Shown here: positions 34,150 through 42,096 of the stretch, one piece after another
Layout: the number at the start of each line of letters is the position of its first letter
Numbering within the stretch: the first letter of the stretch is position 1
NCBI GenBank assembly: GCA_003702545.1
Contig: REGK01000002.1
Span: 1 to 55,277 of the forward strand
Length of the DNA stretch: 55,277 nucleotides
Direction of reading: 5' to 3'
Source of the DNA: Candidatus Nitrosopumilus sp.
GTDB taxonomy: Archaea > Thermoproteota > Nitrososphaeria > Nitrososphaerales > Nitrosopumilaceae
Translations under genes and position numbers: made by a program
The notes under the pieces: generated by a model
Database searches by the model: none
Seen by the model: the letters and a program-made list of their open reading frames with translations, nothing else
What the model was told of the DNA's origin: nothing

Positions 34150-34298
34150 AAATTTGGAAGATTGTTCTGTAATTAAACTATTGTAAATTCTTTGGAAATT
34201 TGTGATCGATACAATTTTTCAATTCATGGTTATTTTGGATTTTTGTTAACATGTTTTAGAAGTAGATTTTTATTAAATTTGGAGTCAAAACGATCGAT

Positions 34299-35966
34299 AT
34301 GGGGCTCAATTATTATCAGATTAAGAAAAATATTCTGAGAGCTCGAAAATTAGTCATCAAAGCCACAAATACTGCTGGCTCAGGTCATCCTGGCGGTTCA
34401 TTTTCAATGGCTGAAATTTTGGGTTGTTTATTTTACAAGTATCTAAAATTTGATCCTAAAAACCCTCAATGGGAAGATAGAGATCGTTTAGTATTGTCCA
34501 AAGGTCATGCAGCTCCAGGTTTGTTTTCAAATATGGCAGTTGCAGGATATTTTCCAGAATCAGAACTTGAAACATTGAGAAAATTTGGAAGTAAATTACA
34601 AGGACATCCTGATTTGAAATGTCCTGGAGTTGAATTTTGTGGTGGATCATTAGGTACTGGTTTGTCTTATTCTGTGGGAATTGCACTTGCAGGCAAAATT
34701 GATTCTAAAGATTACCATGTCTATACAATCATTGGTGATGGAGAGTCTGATGAAGGCCAAGTTTGGGAGGCTGCTATGACTGCCGGAAAATACAATGTTG
34801 ATAATCTTACTGTTTTTCTTGACAGAAATTTTATCCAACAAGATTCCTACACTGAAAAAATTATGCCTCTTGACAAAAAATTAGAAACTGATAATCTTTC
34901 TGAAATGTGGAAAGATGCCTCTAGATGGAAAACTGGTGACAAATGGAGATCATTTGGTTGGAACGTGATTGAAATTGATGGTCATAGGGTTGAACAGATT
35001 GATGCTGCTATTGCAAAAGCAAATGCAACAAAAGGCGTACCGACAATAATTATCTCAAGAACAATTAAAGGAAAAGCTGTTGAACATATGGAGGATAACC
35101 CTGCATGGCATGGAAAGGCACCTGATTCTGATGTTGTTCCAATTATCAATATGGAATTAGATTCCCAGTTCATGATTGCACCATCAATTATTGCTGGTGA
35201 TATGTCAAATCTTGAAAATGAAGTTAAACGATGTGTTACTGGAAGATCTGATTATATCCATCTAGATGTTATGGATGGTCAATTTGTTCCAAACAAAACA
35301 TTTGATCATACTAAAATCAAAGAATTGAGACCACTTACTGTAATTCCATTTGATTCTCATCTCATGATTAACGAACCTCTAAAACATGTTAGAGATTACA
35401 TTGATGCTGGTAGTGACATCATTACTGTACATGCAGAAGTAACTGATGAATCTAGTTTTGGAGAAATCCATGATCTGTTAAAACAAAATCAAGTGGGTGT
35501 TGGTTTTGCAATAAATCCTGACACTGAATTACCTGAATGGTTTTACAAATTCATACCTTCACTTGATCAACTTATTGTAATGTCTGTGGTTCCTGGGAAA
35601 TCTGGTCAAAAGTACATTGAAGAAACTCATTCAAAAATGGCTAGATTGAATGCCATTTTGAAAGAACATGATTTTTCAGGATATATCGAAGCCGATGGTG
35701 GAGTAAATCTTGAAAATATTGGTTCCGTCTTTGCAGATGGTGCCCGTGCTTTTGTTGGGGGAGGTGCAATCATTGGACAACAAGATGTCCGTGCTGCAAT
35801 TAGAGAGTTTAGAACAGAAGTTTTGTCTTCTAGACGAGAATTATTACTTGATAAAGCAAATGAACTAGGTGGGATTGAATTAGTAAACAAATGGATCGGA
35901 TTACATGTTGTTGGAGAAAAACAAGAACAAATTAAAAAAATTGCACAGGAGAGAGGATACCTTTGA
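34299..35966 (+). CDS. Fusion: transketolase N-terminal subunit + ribulose-phosphate 3-epimerase
   Basis: Residues 1-285 are the thiamine diphosphate half of a split transketolase: GSGHPGGSFSMAEIL at 28-42, LSKGHAAPGLF at 66-76, and the cofactor motif GDGESDEG at 146-153. Residues 292-500 are a complete epimerase barrel: IAPSIIAGD, the metal-binding YIHLDVMDGQFVP at 319-331, DSHLMI, VVPGKSGQ and IEADGGV, all with catalytic His and Asp. A helical tail of about 50 residues follows. Together with transketolase C (overlap 4 bp) and transaldolase this forms a non-oxidative pentose-phosphate operon. TATA TTTTTATTAA lies about 30 bp upstream. Confidence 0.93.
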   Translation: MGLNYYQIKKNILRARKLVIKATNTAGSGHPGGSFSMAEILGCLFYKYLKFDPKNPQWEDRDRLVLSKGHAAPGLFSNMAVAGYFPESELETLRKFGSKLQGHPDLKCPGVEFCGGSLGTGLSYSVGIALAGKIDSKDYHVYTIIGDGESDEGQVWEAAMTAGKYNVDNLTVFLDRNFIQQDSYTEKIMPLDKKLETDNLSEMWKDASRWKTGDKWRSFGWNVIEIDGHRVEQIDAAIAKANATKGVPTIIISRTIKGKAVEHMEDNPAWHGKAPDSDVVPIINMELDSQFMIAPSIIAGDMSNLENEVKRCVTGRSDYIHLDVMDGQFVPNKTFDHTKIKELRPLTVIPFDSHLMINEPLKHVRDYIDAGSDIITVHAEVTDESSFGEIHDLLKQNQVGVGFAINPDTELPEWFYKFIPSLDQLIVMSVVPGKSGQKYIEETHSKMARLNAILKEHDFSGYIEADGGVNLENIGSVFADGARAFVGGGAIIGQQDVRAAIREFRTEVLSSRRELLLDKANELGGIELVNKWIGLHVVGEKQEQIKKIAQERGYL

Positions 35967-36937
35967 ATGAACCAGTAATGACTGACATGCGTTCAGAATA
36001 TTCAAAGACTCTAGTTCAACTTGGAAAAGAAAACCCAAACATAGTTGTATTGGGTGCTGACACTACTGATTCACTAAAAACATCTAGTTTTGGAAAAGAA
36101 TTCCCAAACAGATTCTTCAATGTTGGTATAGCCGAAGCAAATCTCGTTACTACCTCTGCCGGTTTGGCAGTATCTGGAAAAATTCCATTTGCAAGTACTT
36201 ATGCCATATTTTTACCTGGAAGGGCAGTAGATCAAATCAGAAATAATGTGGCTTATCCTTCGCCTCCTGGAAAAAAAGGTCTTAATGTAAAATTTGTTGT
36301 TTCTCATGGTGGATTATCCGTTGGACCTGATGGTGGTTCTCATCAGCAAATTGAAGATATTGGAATAATGAGAGTAATTCCAAATTTGCGAGTTTTCATT
36401 CCTGCAGATACAATTGCAGTTTCCCAACTAACTTCTTTGATGGCAAATGAATATGGGCCATTTTACATGAGAATGGCTAGATCAAAAACACCTTTGATTC
36501 ATTCAGATTCTCAAAAATTTGAAACTGGAAAAGCAATCACCTTGAGAGATGGTTCTGATTGCACAATTGCTGCGTGTGGAATTACTGTAAGAATGGCATT
36601 GGAAGCTGCAGAATCACTTCAACAAGAAGGCATATCTTGTAGAGTATTAGATATGTTTTCTATAAAACCAATTGATGGTGAAACTTTAGAAAAAGCTGCT
36701 CGTGAAACTGGATGTATTGTTACTGCTGAAGAACATAATGTTGTAGGTGGAATGGGTTCTGCAGTTGCTGAATCTGTCTCTGAATCCTATCCTGTACCGA
36801 TAAAGAGAATTGGGGCTCAAGATATGTTTGGTGAGTCTGCTCGTGACAAAGAAATCCCTTTACTTTTAGAAAAGCATGGAATAACATCTTTTAATATGGT
36901 AAAACAAGTCAAAGAAGTTAGGAGTAAAAAATTATGA
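35963..36937 (+). CDS. Transketolase C-terminal subunit
   Basis: A 324-residue partner of the upstream N-terminal subunit, together forming transketolase, which moves two-carbon units between sugar phosphates. It has MRSEYSKTLVQLGKENPNIVVLGADT at the start, FFNVGIAEANLVTTSAGLA with the catalytic Glu near residue 54, and SHGGLSVGPDGGSHQQIEDIG. TTG start 35963 overlaps the previous stop by 4 bp and follows GGAGAGAGG. ATG 35978 is an alternative. The stop overlaps the transaldolase start. Confidence 0.94.
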   Translation: MNEPVMTDMRSEYSKTLVQLGKENPNIVVLGADTTDSLKTSSFGKEFPNRFFNVGIAEANLVTTSAGLAVSGKIPFASTYAIFLPGRAVDQIRNNVAYPSPPGKKGLNVKFVVSHGGLSVGPDGGSHQQIEDIGIMRVIPNLRVFIPADTIAVSQLTSLMANEYGPFYMRMARSKTPLIHSDSQKFETGKAITLRDGSDCTIAACGITVRMALEAAESLQQEGISCRVLDMFSIKPIDGETLEKAARETGCIVTAEEHNVVGGMGSAVAESVSESYPVPIKRIGAQDMFGESARDKEIPLLLEKHGITSFNMVKQVKEVRSKKL

Positions 36938-37602
36938 AAATCTTTCTTGATACTGCCAATTTAGAATCTATAAAAAAATTCAATGATATGGGGTTACTTG
37001 ATGGAATTACTACTAATCCATCTCTTATGTCAAAAGAAAAAGGTAATCCTAAAGATGCAATGGAAGAGATTACAAAAATCATCAAAGGTGATGTAAGTCT
37101 AGAAGTTGTTAGTACTGACTTTTCTGGAATGATTGAGGAAGGAAAACGATTGCGTCAATATGGCGATAATGTTGTTGTTAAAGTTCCTATGACTCCTGAT
37201 GGTCTAAAAGCTTGTAAATCCCTTTCATCTGAAGGTATTCCTGTAAACGTGACCTTGGTTTTTTCACCAAATCAGGCTCTACTTGCTGCAAAATCTGGTG
37301 CAAAATATGTTAGTCCATTTATCGGAAGATTAGATGATATTGGCCAAGATGGTATGAACTTAATCCAAGACATTAAAGATATTTTCAAAAATTATCCTCA
37401 TCTAAAAACTGAAATTCTAGTTGCCAGTGTTCGTCACCCCATGCATGTTGTAGATGCTGCAAAAATTGGAGCTGATGTAGTAACTTTGCCTCCTGGAGTT
37501 TTAGATAAAATGCTTCAACACCCATTGACAAAAATTGGTTTAGAAAACTTCCTAAAGGATTGGGAAAAAGTCAAAACTGAAAACCCTGATATCAAAATTT
37601 AG
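36934..37602 (+). CDS. Transaldolase (small TalC/F6P-aldolase type)
   Basis: A 222-residue aldolase-barrel enzyme that swaps three-carbon units. MKIFLDTANLESIKKF with GITTNPSLM, then the Schiff-base Lys in DNVVVKVPMTPDG near residue 90, are intact. VTLVFSPNQALLAAKSGAKYVSPFIGRLDDIGQDG and ASVRHPMHVVDAAKIGADVVTLPP complete the signature. Short TalC enzymes include fructose-6-phosphate aldolases, but operon context with transketolase favours transaldolase. ATG overlaps the previous stop by 4 bp. Confidence 0.93.
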   Translation: MKIFLDTANLESIKKFNDMGLLDGITTNPSLMSKEKGNPKDAMEEITKIIKGDVSLEVVSTDFSGMIEEGKRLRQYGDNVVVKVPMTPDGLKACKSLSSEGIPVNVTLVFSPNQALLAAKSGAKYVSPFIGRLDDIGQDGMNLIQDIKDIFKNYPHLKTEILVASVRHPMHVVDAAKIGADVVTLPPGVLDKMLQHPLTKIGLENFLKDWEKVKTENPDIKI

Positions 37603-37645
37603 TATCTATATTCTAAATATTATAAAAATAGAGTTTTGAGGAAAA

Positions 37646-37915
37646 CTAAGAACCCTTATTCTTACTTTTCCTGGAACCAGTTCCTCTACCTGTAATTCTG
37701 GTCATGCCTTCTGTTGATCGTCTAGCTTTAGGTTCTGGTACATCTTTGAGTTTTTTTGAACCCGTACCTCTGCCAGTGTGTATCATTCTGTTTCCAGCAG
37801 CTTTCTTTCTTGCTTCTTGAATTTTTCTAAATTCATCACCAGACCATTTTTTGGGATCATCGTCAACTTCCATAGTTCCTGTGCCCCTTCCAGTTCGTAT
37901 TCTGATTTTAGCCAT
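37646..37915 (-). CDS. Basic protein with three TGRGTG repeats, unknown
   Basis: An 89-residue, strongly basic protein with TGRGTG at residues 8-13, 47-52 and 75-80, each at the start of a Lys/Arg-rich block. There is an acidic/helical insert (DDDPKKWSGDEFRKIQEARKKA) between the first two. Gly/Arg spacing resembles nucleic-acid-binding tails. It is convergent with transaldolase and upstream of CorA on the same strand. I do not recognise a family. A chromatin, RNA or ribosome-associated role is only a suggestion. Confidence 0.8.
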   Translation of the reverse strand: MAKIRIRTGRGTGTMEVDDDPKKWSGDEFRKIQEARKKAAGNRMIHTGRGTGSKKLKDVPEPKARRSTEGMTRITGRGTGSRKSKNKGS

Positions 37916-37981
37916 AAACCTAGTTAGATTATCTGGTATTTATCTAAGCTCATTTTTGAAAAAGATTAGATTTCGATATCT

Positions 37982-39004
37982 TTAGTTGTTGATCCAACCT
38001 AATTTCTTGAAGTATGTAAACATCATAATTGCAGGAATTGCTGATGCCAGAATCACAATTATGAAAGTTGTAAATGGACCTAGGAACATTGGATTCTCTT
38101 CAATACCTCCTGGTAAATTGACGTTCATTCCATAAAATGTTCCAATAACTGTTGCAGGAATTGCTAACGTGAATATTATGGTCAATACTGCTAGTACTTT
38201 GTTTGTTTTTTCTGTACTTAAGACGAAATCTGTATCTTTGTAAATTTCCATCGTCTCTCTTGACTCTTCAAGCGTTTCAATAACTTTGTCAATGTGATCG
38301 ATTACGTCATCAAAATACAATGAAAGGTCTTCTTCATCTCTTTCAGAGAATTTCTTTACGTTCTTTGTAATTTCTAACACAAATTTCTTTAATGGAGTGG
38401 CTATTCTTCTTAATCTGTTAATTTCTCGTCTAAGTAATGCAATACTTCTTGCCACTGGCTTTGTTTCATCAAATACTCTATCTTCAATTTCATCCAAATT
38501 TGCAATAATTTTTCTTGAAGTATGCAAAAGATCATCTACTAGTACGTCTATGATTTCGTGTAGTAATAGTCCTGAGGATTTTTCTAATATTCTATTTTTT
38601 CTCTGTTCATCTGAATTTGATTTACAAATATTTACCAATTCTACAAGCGGTCTGAGATCTCCTTGATGAACTGTTACCAGGAAATCTTTTCCTATGAATA
38701 TGGATAATTGACTATTTTTTGAAATTCCAACTTTCTGAGCAAGTGGTGGAAACTGAAGAATTACGAAGAAATGATCATCATAACTATCTAATTTTGGAAG
38801 CTCGAATTTTGTCATGCAGTCCTCAATATTCAAATCATTGAAATTGTATTTTTGAGCTAATTTTTCAACATCTTCTCTGTCTGGATTCTGTAGGTCAATC
38901 CATACAAATTTCTCTGCATGGATTGTTTCGGTCTTTTTCTCAATAGAACTCTCTGTAGTTTTTCTACCTGAACGCAATCTATTGGAGATGAATCCTTTTC
39001 TCAT
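37982..39004 (-). CDS. corA: CorA-family magnesium/cobalt transporter
   Basis: A 340-residue divalent cation channel of the inner membrane. A large cytosolic N-terminal domain and long helix lead to two C-terminal membrane segments. The pore motif YGMN is at the end of the first one (IGTFYGMNVNLPGG near residues 287-300). Its TATA box CTTTAAATTTG lies about 25-33 bp upstream of the ATG, so it has its own promoter. No partner genes are adjacent. Confidence 0.94.
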   Translation of the reverse strand: MRKGFISNRLRSGRKTTESSIEKKTETIHAEKFVWIDLQNPDREDVEKLAQKYNFNDLNIEDCMTKFELPKLDSYDDHFFVILQFPPLAQKVGISKNSQLSIFIGKDFLVTVHQGDLRPLVELVNICKSNSDEQRKNRILEKSSGLLLHEIIDVLVDDLLHTSRKIIANLDEIEDRVFDETKPVARSIALLRREINRLRRIATPLKKFVLEITKNVKKFSERDEEDLSLYFDDVIDHIDKVIETLEESRETMEIYKDTDFVLSTEKTNKVLAVLTIIFTLAIPATVIGTFYGMNVNLPGGIEENPMFLGPFTTFIIVILASAIPAIMMFTYFKKLGWINN

Positions 39005-39046
39005 GTCGAAAAATACCCTTATACAACAAATTTAAAGCGATCGTTG

Positions 39047-39109
39047 AGAGCCTACATAAAATCTATGGATGATTCTAAAATAAAGAATTGTGCTAAAGTT
39101 ATAGGCTCT
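39047..39109 (-). other. 8-bp inverted repeat after the 26-residue gene
   Basis: AGAGCCTA (39047-39054) and TAGGCTCT (39102-39109) pair perfectly. The 47 nt between them can form an inner ATTCT/AGAAT hairpin. It starts 2 bp after the stop of the minus-strand 26-residue gene and ends just upstream of the corA promoter. It may be a 3' stabilising or terminator structure, or a small RNA. Which one is unknown. Confidence 0.45.
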
Positions 39110-39111
39110 GA

Positions 39112-39192
39112 TTACTTGTATGGAAGTAAATACATTCCACCGTAATAGGTTAATCCGATTGTAATGGCCATTGCAACCCACCAAAATCTCAT
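39112..39192 (-). CDS. 26-residue single-helix membrane peptide
   Basis: A minus-strand frame from the ATG complementary to 39190-39192 to the stop at 39112. It has 26 residues, starting MRFWWVAMAITIGL and ending YLLPYK. It is one hydrophobic, aromatic-rich helix with Arg2 at one end and Lys26 at the other, a normal transmembrane layout. A TTTATTATTAA TATA box lies about 27 bp upstream, giving a near-leaderless message. It could be an accessory subunit of a larger membrane complex. I do not recognise it. Confidence 0.6.
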   Translation of the reverse strand: MRFWWVAMAITIGLTYYGGMYLLPYK

Positions 39193-39285
39193 AATAGAAA
39201 TCTCACATAGTTAATAATAAATCTACAGTCTGATTTTCCTAAAAAATCAAAGATTATTACTGGATGATCTCTTTTTCTAATTTGT

Positions 39286-39358
39286 GGCCTTCGTAGTACA
39301 GTGGTTAGTATAGAGGATTGTGGATCCTCGGACAGGAGTTCGATTCCCCTCGAGGGCC
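39286..39358 (+). tRNA. tRNA-His (anticodon GTG)
   Basis: The acceptor GCCTTCG (39287-39293) pairs with CGAGGGC (39351-39357). The extra G at 39286 (G-1) faces C73 at 39358, the identity pair of tRNA-His. The anticodon arm AGGAT-TGTGGAT region presents GTG. The T arm has GAGTTCGATTCCC. No intron or encoded CCA is seen. Confidence 0.95.
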
Positions 39359-39489
39359 CTCTTTTTGTATTTCATGATTGATTTAGCAAAATATTATCTA
39401 CATTGACAATTATGAACCAAATATTGTAAATGGACTGTTATTTTGAATTGGATTCCTTGACTAATCTCTAATAAAACAAAGAACCAATT

Positions 39490-39837
39490 CTAAAATATTC
39501 CAAATTTGCTTGATTCCATTTCTTCTTTAATGGCTAACTTGAATCTAGGTGACTTATTTTCCAAATTATTGGTTAACCAAGTAAGAAACTTCTTTTCTGT
39601 ACCTTTACCCTTTAACTTTTCAAAATCTGGACCCATCATATCTACTAATTTTTGAACTAGTGATTTGTTTACACTAAGTACGAAAAAATGCCACCCAAAA
39701 GCAAATTCTGAATCTGTCATAACAAAATCCTCCTCACTATGAACCATCTCTTCTAATAATGTCAACTGTCTTGTGAGTGCCTTACTTGTTTTATCATAAT
39801 CTACTGCTGAAACATTGATGTGCATTCTTCCATCCAT
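39490..39837 (-). CDS. Unknown small protein
   Basis: A 115-residue soluble protein starting MDGRMHINVSAVDYDKTSKAL, mixed helix and strand, with several charged residues and a Lys/Glu-rich C-terminus. ATG 39837 is chosen because a TTTTATTTT TATA box lies about 25 bp upstream. A start at 39876 is open but adds a hydrophobic leader and brings it within 2 bp of the upstream methyltransferase. I do not recognise a family. Confidence 0.7.
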   Translation of the reverse strand: MDGRMHINVSAVDYDKTSKALTRQLTLLEEMVHSEEDFVMTDSEFAFGWHFFVLSVNKSLVQKLVDMMGPDFEKLKGKGTEKKFLTWLTNNLENKSPRFKLAIKEEMESSKFGIF

Positions 39838-39877
39838 GATTGATTTGTGTTTAAACAAAATAAAAGGATTACACAAA

Positions 39878-40639
39878 CTATTCTTTTAACATGGGTTCGA
39901 AATCTATGTCGAAATTCATTTTCATGAGTTTTATGTATGTCTGAATTGATTCTGGAATCTCTTCTCCACATGCAACTCCTAATTTTTTTGCATTGATCCA
40001 TATGACTAAGGTCTGAATAATACTCAGGAATCGATCATTTTTGATTTCAGGCGAACCAATTGCTTTTGTGTATCTTTCTGCAAATTCCCAAGCTGTAACA
40101 AAATCCACACATTTTACGCCAAATACTGCTAGTAATTGCTCTTGCATATTTTTTGCTTTTGTAAATGGTATTTTGTTTATGATATATGGAAAATCTACTT
40201 TGTCTGGAATACAATCAGGTAAAGGTCCCCAAATGGTAATAATTTTTGTATCTGACTTTAGACTTTCAAATTTTTTTAGCATTTGATTTGTAATATTTTC
40301 ATCTGCAAACCAAAACAAAATTACTGTGGCCTCAGAAATATCTGAGTCTAAAACATCTTCACATTTCAATTCAGCCTGGATTTGATTATCTTCAAGATTT
40401 TTTTTTGCATTTTCAATCTTTTCAGAATTATTATCAATCCCTACTGCCTTTTTTACTTGGAATTCTTTTATTGCAATCTCTATTCCTTTCTCATTCCCAC
40501 ATCCTAAATGATAAAAAATGTCTTCTTTTTTTAGTCCAACAAATTTGAAAATATTTCTTAGAGATTTTTCTGGTAATTGGACATCTTCTCCACTTAGTAC
40601 ATTCCCAGGTAATGTTTCTAAATATTCATCAATTCTCAA
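39878..40639 (-). CDS. Class I SAM-dependent methyltransferase
   Basis: A 253-residue protein. DIFYHLGCGNEKGIEIAIKEFQVKKAVGIDNNSEKIENAKKNLEDN near residues 40-85 has the glycine-rich SAM loop and the acidic ribose-binding end of strand 2. ECDV-like KCEDVL and ATVILFWFADENI follow as motifs II-III. The motif IV NPPY/DPPY of base or amine methylases is absent (FWFADE instead), which fits a protein or small-molecule methylase. Substrate unknown. About 26 bp separates it from UPF0147. Confidence 0.82.
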   Translation of the reverse strand: MRIDEYLETLPGNVLSGEDVQLPEKSLRNIFKFVGLKKEDIFYHLGCGNEKGIEIAIKEFQVKKAVGIDNNSEKIENAKKNLEDNQIQAELKCEDVLDSDISEATVILFWFADENITNQMLKKFESLKSDTKIITIWGPLPDCIPDKVDFPYIINKIPFTKAKNMQEQLLAVFGVKCVDFVTAWEFAERYTKAIGSPEIKNDRFLSIIQTLVIWINAKKLGVACGEEIPESIQTYIKLMKMNFDIDFEPMLKE

Positions 40640-40664
40640 TAATAGTTGTTTTAAAAACGAGAAT

Positions 40665-40934
40665 TTATTCTCTTATGCTTTCCAATTTGGAAACAGCTTG
40701 CCATAATTGGGTTCTGACGTATGATGGCATGTTGGGGTCTTGTGTAACGTCATCAAGCAAACTAATTGTATTTGCAGCTCTTACTGATAAAGAATATTCT
40801 TCATTATTCAAATCAGCAATCAAATCAGTAATTGATTTTTTTATTGTTTTTGGGGTTGAACTACTACCAATAATTTGGTTTAATGTATCAATTGCTTCTT
40901 TCATTGATTCCTTATTTTGTTGCTCGTCTGCCAT
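40665..40934 (-). CDS. UPF0147 family protein
   Basis: An 89-residue helical protein. MKEAIDTLNQIIGSSSTPKTIKKSITDLIADLNNEEYSLSVRAANTISLLDDVTQDPNMPSYVRTQLWQAVSKLESI matches UPF0147 (archaeal-specific, helix bundle) almost throughout. Function is unknown. Its partner on the upstream side is a Rieske protein, and the methyltransferase follows downstream. Confidence 0.9.
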   Translation of the reverse strand: MADEQQNKESMKEAIDTLNQIIGSSSTPKTIKKSITDLIADLNNEEYSLSVRAANTISLLDDVTQDPNMPSYVRTQLWQAVSKLESIRE

Positions 40935-40969
40935 TTTTCCACCTTTTCTTAAAAATTAGAAGTATATAG

Positions 40970-41278
40970 TTACATCTCCACAAATACACTATCTGATTCA
41001 ACAGTAACGTTGTATGATGTCAAATCTCTAATTTTTGCTGGGAATTTAACTAATTTCCCTGTTTTACAATCAAATTCTGCTGCATGCCATCCACATGTGA
41101 CAACACACCCATCTAATTTTCCCTCTGAAAGACTTGCACCAGAATGTGTACATGAATCATCCGTTGCACAATATTCACCATCAATGTTTGCAACTAGTAT
41201 TTCTCTTCCATCAATGGATACCTTGATCATTTTTCCAGGAGGAATATCTGATGTTTTCCCTGCGATAATCTTTCCCAT
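40970..41278 (-). CDS. Rieske-type [2Fe-2S] ferredoxin
   Basis: A 102-residue soluble Rieske protein. C-T-H (DDSCTHSGASLS) and C-x2-H (CGWHAAEFDCKTG) hold the 2Fe-2S cluster. The C-terminal half gives the small beta domain of dioxygenase-type Rieske ferredoxins rather than a membrane-bound bc1 subunit, as no signal or anchor is present. It may feed electrons to an oxygenase. Divergent from the GNAT gene 41 bp away. Confidence 0.93.
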   Translation of the reverse strand: MGKIIAGKTSDIPPGKMIKVSIDGREILVANIDGEYCATDDSCTHSGASLSEGKLDGCVVTCGWHAAEFDCKTGKLVKFPAKIRDLTSYNVTVESDSVFVEM

Positions 41279-41319
41279 CGATGTTTTTATGTTATAATGC
41301 TTAATATTTTTTCGTATAC

Positions 41320-42096
41320 ATGATTAGAAATGCAAAACCTTCTGACAAATCTCAAGTTTTGAACTTTTGCCAAAATACTTTTTCTTGGGGTGATTATGTT
41401 GAACATGTTTGGGATTATTGGTTAAATGAAAATTTGTTCTTTGTTTATGAAAAACAATTCCCTGTTGGTATATGTCATGGATTTTTTTCCAAGAATCAAA
41501 TATGGATAGAAGGAATTAGAGTAGATCCAAACTTTCGTAAACAAAAAATTGCATCTGAATTAGTTAATCATGCTGAATCCATAGGGCAAAAAAATGGTGC
41601 GTTGTTTTCACTTATGTTAATTGACGTTGAAAACTTAACTTCACTCTCTATGGCAAAATCTCTAAAATATGATATCTTGGAAACTTGGAATTTTTATTCT
41701 CTTGAGCCTAAAGAAAACTCAAATTCCAATGTAATGTTTGCCCAATCTTTTGATGAATCACTTTACCCATACTATGTCAAATCTTGGAGATGGCTCCCAA
41801 TTGATAGTCCAACAATATCTGAACTTGTTAACCAAAATAAAATTATCCAATCAAAAATTGATGGAAAATTTTCTACTGCAATTATCTCTGATTCTGAACA
41901 TTTTGATAATACTCTAATCATTACATTGTTCTCAGGCTCAGAAAAGTCATCATTAGAAATAATCTTGTTTTTACAAAATTACGCTAAACAAAATAATTAT
42001 ACTAGAATTCAAATCTTAACTAAAGAAGAATTGTTTAATTTTGAATTTTTAGAACATAAACTTTCTTTTCATTTGTTAAGAAAGAATCTAGTTTGA
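41320..42096 (+). CDS. GNAT-family N-acetyltransferase-like protein
   Basis: A 258-residue protein. IEGIRVDPNFRKQKIASELVNHAESIGQKNG near residues 66-96 matches the GNAT acetyl-CoA motif, R/QxxGxG/A being RKQKIA here. ENLTSLSMAKSLKYDILETWNFYSL is the second GNAT block. A further 120 residues form a second, less recognisable domain. Substrate unknown. The end overlaps the convergent FAH gene by 9 bp. Confidence 0.8.
   Translation: MIRNAKPSDKSQVLNFCQNTFSWGDYVEHVWDYWLNENLFFVYEKQFPVGICHGFFSKNQIWIEGIRVDPNFRKQKIASELVNHAESIGQKNGALFSLMLIDVENLTSLSMAKSLKYDILETWNFYSLEPKENSNSNVMFAQSFDESLYPYYVKSWRWLPIDSPTISELVNQNKIIQSKIDGKFSTAIISDSEHFDNTLIITLFSGSEKSSLEIILFLQNYAKQNNYTRIQILTKEELFNFEFLEHKLSFHLLRKNLV

Noticed and set aside
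39359-39489. Possible small gene after tRNA-His
   Set aside because: Longest frames are 10 residues or fewer; nothing beyond a T-rich probable terminator.
41320-42096. Call of a specific N-terminal acetylase for the second GNAT gene
   Set aside because: Degenerate acetyl-CoA loop and an additional domain; substrate cannot be assigned.
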